DNA of 64,000 nt from an uncultured Erythrobacter sp. GTDB lineage: Bacteria > Pseudomonadota > Alphaproteobacteria > Sphingomonadales > Sphingomonadaceae. The number at the start of each line of letters is the position of its first letter. The first letter of the stretch is position 1. The translations under genes and the position numbers were made by a program. This document shows positions 62,759 through 64,000 of this stretch, piece after piece. Under the pieces are notes generated by a model that saw nothing but the letters and a program-made list of their open reading frames with translations, made no database searches and was not told where the DNA came from. The stretch is taken from assembly GCA_947493165.1 (NCBI GenBank), contig CANLPY010000001.1, forward strand, positions 2,096,566-2,160,565. The letters are read 5' to 3'.

Positions 62759-63991
62759 TTGGCTGACCAATTTCTCGATCGGTACATATTCCAGATCGTA
62801 ACCGAAATAGCGCGGGCTAAAAACGGCAAGCCCCGCTTCGGTTCGCCACAGCGGGTCGCAGCGGAAGCCAAGTACGGCGACCTGCTGGCCGTTCGTGTAG
62901 TCGGGATTGCCGATGCCTTCCGCGGTCTCAAGATCAATGATAGAAATTGGGTCTGGGCAAGTTGCAAGAACCCGTCCGTCTTTTCGCGCGAGTAGATGCT
63001 CGTTTTTAACCTCAGTCTTTAGGCTTTGCCCAGCGAATCCACCTTCACCCTTGATCAATACCTCGCCTACGAGAAACCCATCCTCGTCGCTCCATTTTGT
63101 GTCCGATACGGTGCCGGTGAATAGCAAATAGCCATCTCCTGCCGCGCGCGCAGCCTCAATTGGATCACCACCCGCCGCTTTGGCTTCGCGAACTGCCGCT
63201 CCGATAGACATTGAGAGCGATAGGCTGTCGGTCACTAGCGTACCACTTTGTTTCGCCTGCTTTCCAGTAATGGGGCTATCCGCAACTCCGCAGACATCGC
63301 TGACAACGGCGATGCTTCGCAAAATATCTTCGCCGCGGGTTGGATCTCCCAGCCTTCCAACGACAATTTCGTCACCGAATGGCGTCGCCGCCCCGATTGG
63401 TGTCAGCGGGATTCCTGCGACTTTGACTGAGTGCTGATTGATTTCTGGCACGGCCCGTCCGACAGTATCAGCATCGAGCGCGGGCACGCCAAGTCGTGCC
63501 GCAATTGACAATCCCTCGGCCAAGCTGAGAGGCCCAATCTCACCTAAAATCACACCAGCAAATTTCTGATTGATGTGGGCCTCTAGCGTTTCGAATGCTG
63601 CTTGAACTGGTTCACCGGTCTTGTCCCCAAGAGCATTGAGCCTCGCGCTCATTTCCTCGTTGGGCGGTGCAAGGCTAGCCAAACCATATGGGCAAGCTAC
63701 CCGGTCATCATCGGCAAGTCCTGAGACAGGTAAGGCGCTGAAGCGATGTCCGGCAGCTAGGTCACTCGCGATCAATTTCCGCGCTTCCGCGAGGCTCCCG
63801 CCGCCGCCAGTCCCAAGGTAGGAACTGCCCACCAATGCCTCTTCAAGATCCTGCTCGCCGAGCAGTCGTCCGCCGGCCTCCATTGCTCCTGCAATGCGAT
63901 CATTGTCGGAGCTGGCCGTGACCTTTTTACAGGCTGAAAGTGCGCCCGCGCTTATCGCTAATCCTGCTAAAACCTGTCGCCGCACTTCCAT
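62732..63991 (-). CDS. DUF917 family lipoprotein
   Basis: 419 residues. MEVRRQVLAGLAISAGALSAC is an N-terminal export signal with twin arginines and a lipobox ending in Cys21. The body matches DUF917 (GSSYLGTGGGGSLAEARKL, PALDADTVGRAVPE, GTVSDTKW). DUF917 enzymes studied are cytosolic hydantoinase-related proteins, so an exported form is unusual. Substrate unknown. The true start could lie just beyond if the gene extended past the window edge, but ATG 63991 is well placed. Confidence 0.85.
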   Translation of the reverse strand: MEVRRQVLAGLAISAGALSACKKVTASSDNDRIAGAMEAGGRLLGEQDLEEALVGSSYLGTGGGGSLAEARKLIASDLAAGHRFSALPVSGLADDDRVACPYGLASLAPPNEEMSARLNALGDKTGEPVQAAFETLEAHINQKFAGVILGEIGPLSLAEGLSIAARLGVPALDADTVGRAVPEINQHSVKVAGIPLTPIGAATPFGDEIVVGRLGDPTRGEDILRSIAVVSDVCGVADSPITGKQAKQSGTLVTDSLSLSMSIGAAVREAKAAGGDPIEAARAAGDGYLLFTGTVSDTKWSDEDGFLVGEVLIKGEGGFAGQSLKTEVKNEHLLARKDGRVLATCPDPISIIDLETAEGIGNPDYTNGQQVAVLGFRCDPLWRTEAGLAVFSPRYFGYDLEYVPIEKLVSQSADHSSTS

Positions 63992-64000
63992 TGATTGCCC

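Overview
The window reads as chromosomal DNA of an alphaproteobacterium of the order Sphingomonadales, most likely an Erythrobacter/Altererythrobacter relative. This is inferred from gene content and order: a Rhodobacter-type gene transfer agent (GTA) cluster in its sphingomonad form, a serine palmitoyltransferase with its own acyl carrier protein (sphingolipid synthesis), a two-domain cold-shock protein with a Gly-rich head, a cysteine-poor DksA, and a small twin-helix HIG1-like protein. No rRNA, tRNA or CRISPR array was seen.

Layout. 1-13.5 kb: 5'-truncated prs, two tandem AraC-type regulators, hisN, rpmI-rplT with a clear intrinsic terminator, a third AraC-type regulator, pheS-pheT, prfC, and a small run of alpha/beta hydrolase, GFA, PNPOx-like and endonuclease/exonuclease/phosphatase (EEP) genes. 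13.5-16.0 kb: a complete 2,475-bp IS1595-family transposon with about 27-bp inverted ends and perfect 8-bp target duplications. It carries a zinc-ribbon DDE transposase and three passenger reading frames, and it sits exactly in the stop codon of the EEP gene. 16.1-18 kb: glnK-amtB behind a textbook sigma-54 promoter. 18-30 kb: a GMC oxidoreductase/sterol desaturase operon, a secreted M20 amidohydrolase, a TIGR01244 phosphatase, the cold-shock gene, argD-argF-hslO, a secreted small protein, queC, a 638-bp stretch with no recognised gene, and an OmpA-family porin with a polyproline linker.

30.5-44.2 kb, minus strand: a GTA structural cluster in order small terminase-like protein, TerL, portal, protease, capsid, head-tail connector, a tiny ORF in the gp7 slot, gp8, major tail protein, tail chaperones, tape measure, distal tail, hub, NlpC/P60 peptidase, gp15 and DUF2793. 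There is no integrase, replication, repressor or lysis gene. Its unusual points are a distal tail protein of 774 residues with a large N-terminal extension, a gp15 about half the Rhodobacter length, a strong intrinsic-terminator hairpin between protease and capsid, and a near-consensus sigma-70-like promoter upstream.

44.2-64 kb: yqaA, spt and acp (sphingolipid base synthesis), a DivK-like response regulator, then a tightly overlapping plus-strand run DUF3572-HAD-RidA-GDPD-DUF482 acyltransferase. The last gene is a good candidate for the ceramide synthase that completes the spt pathway. Then come a Sel1 protein, dksA, PilZ, an oligopeptide-binding lipoprotein, DUF4112, HNH nuclease, gluQRS, a HIG1-like protein, cobalamin adenosyltransferase, 3-hydroxybutyryl-CoA dehydrogenase, mutS, maeB and a DUF917 lipoprotein.

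All calls come from reading the sequence and recalled family knowledge. No database search was run.
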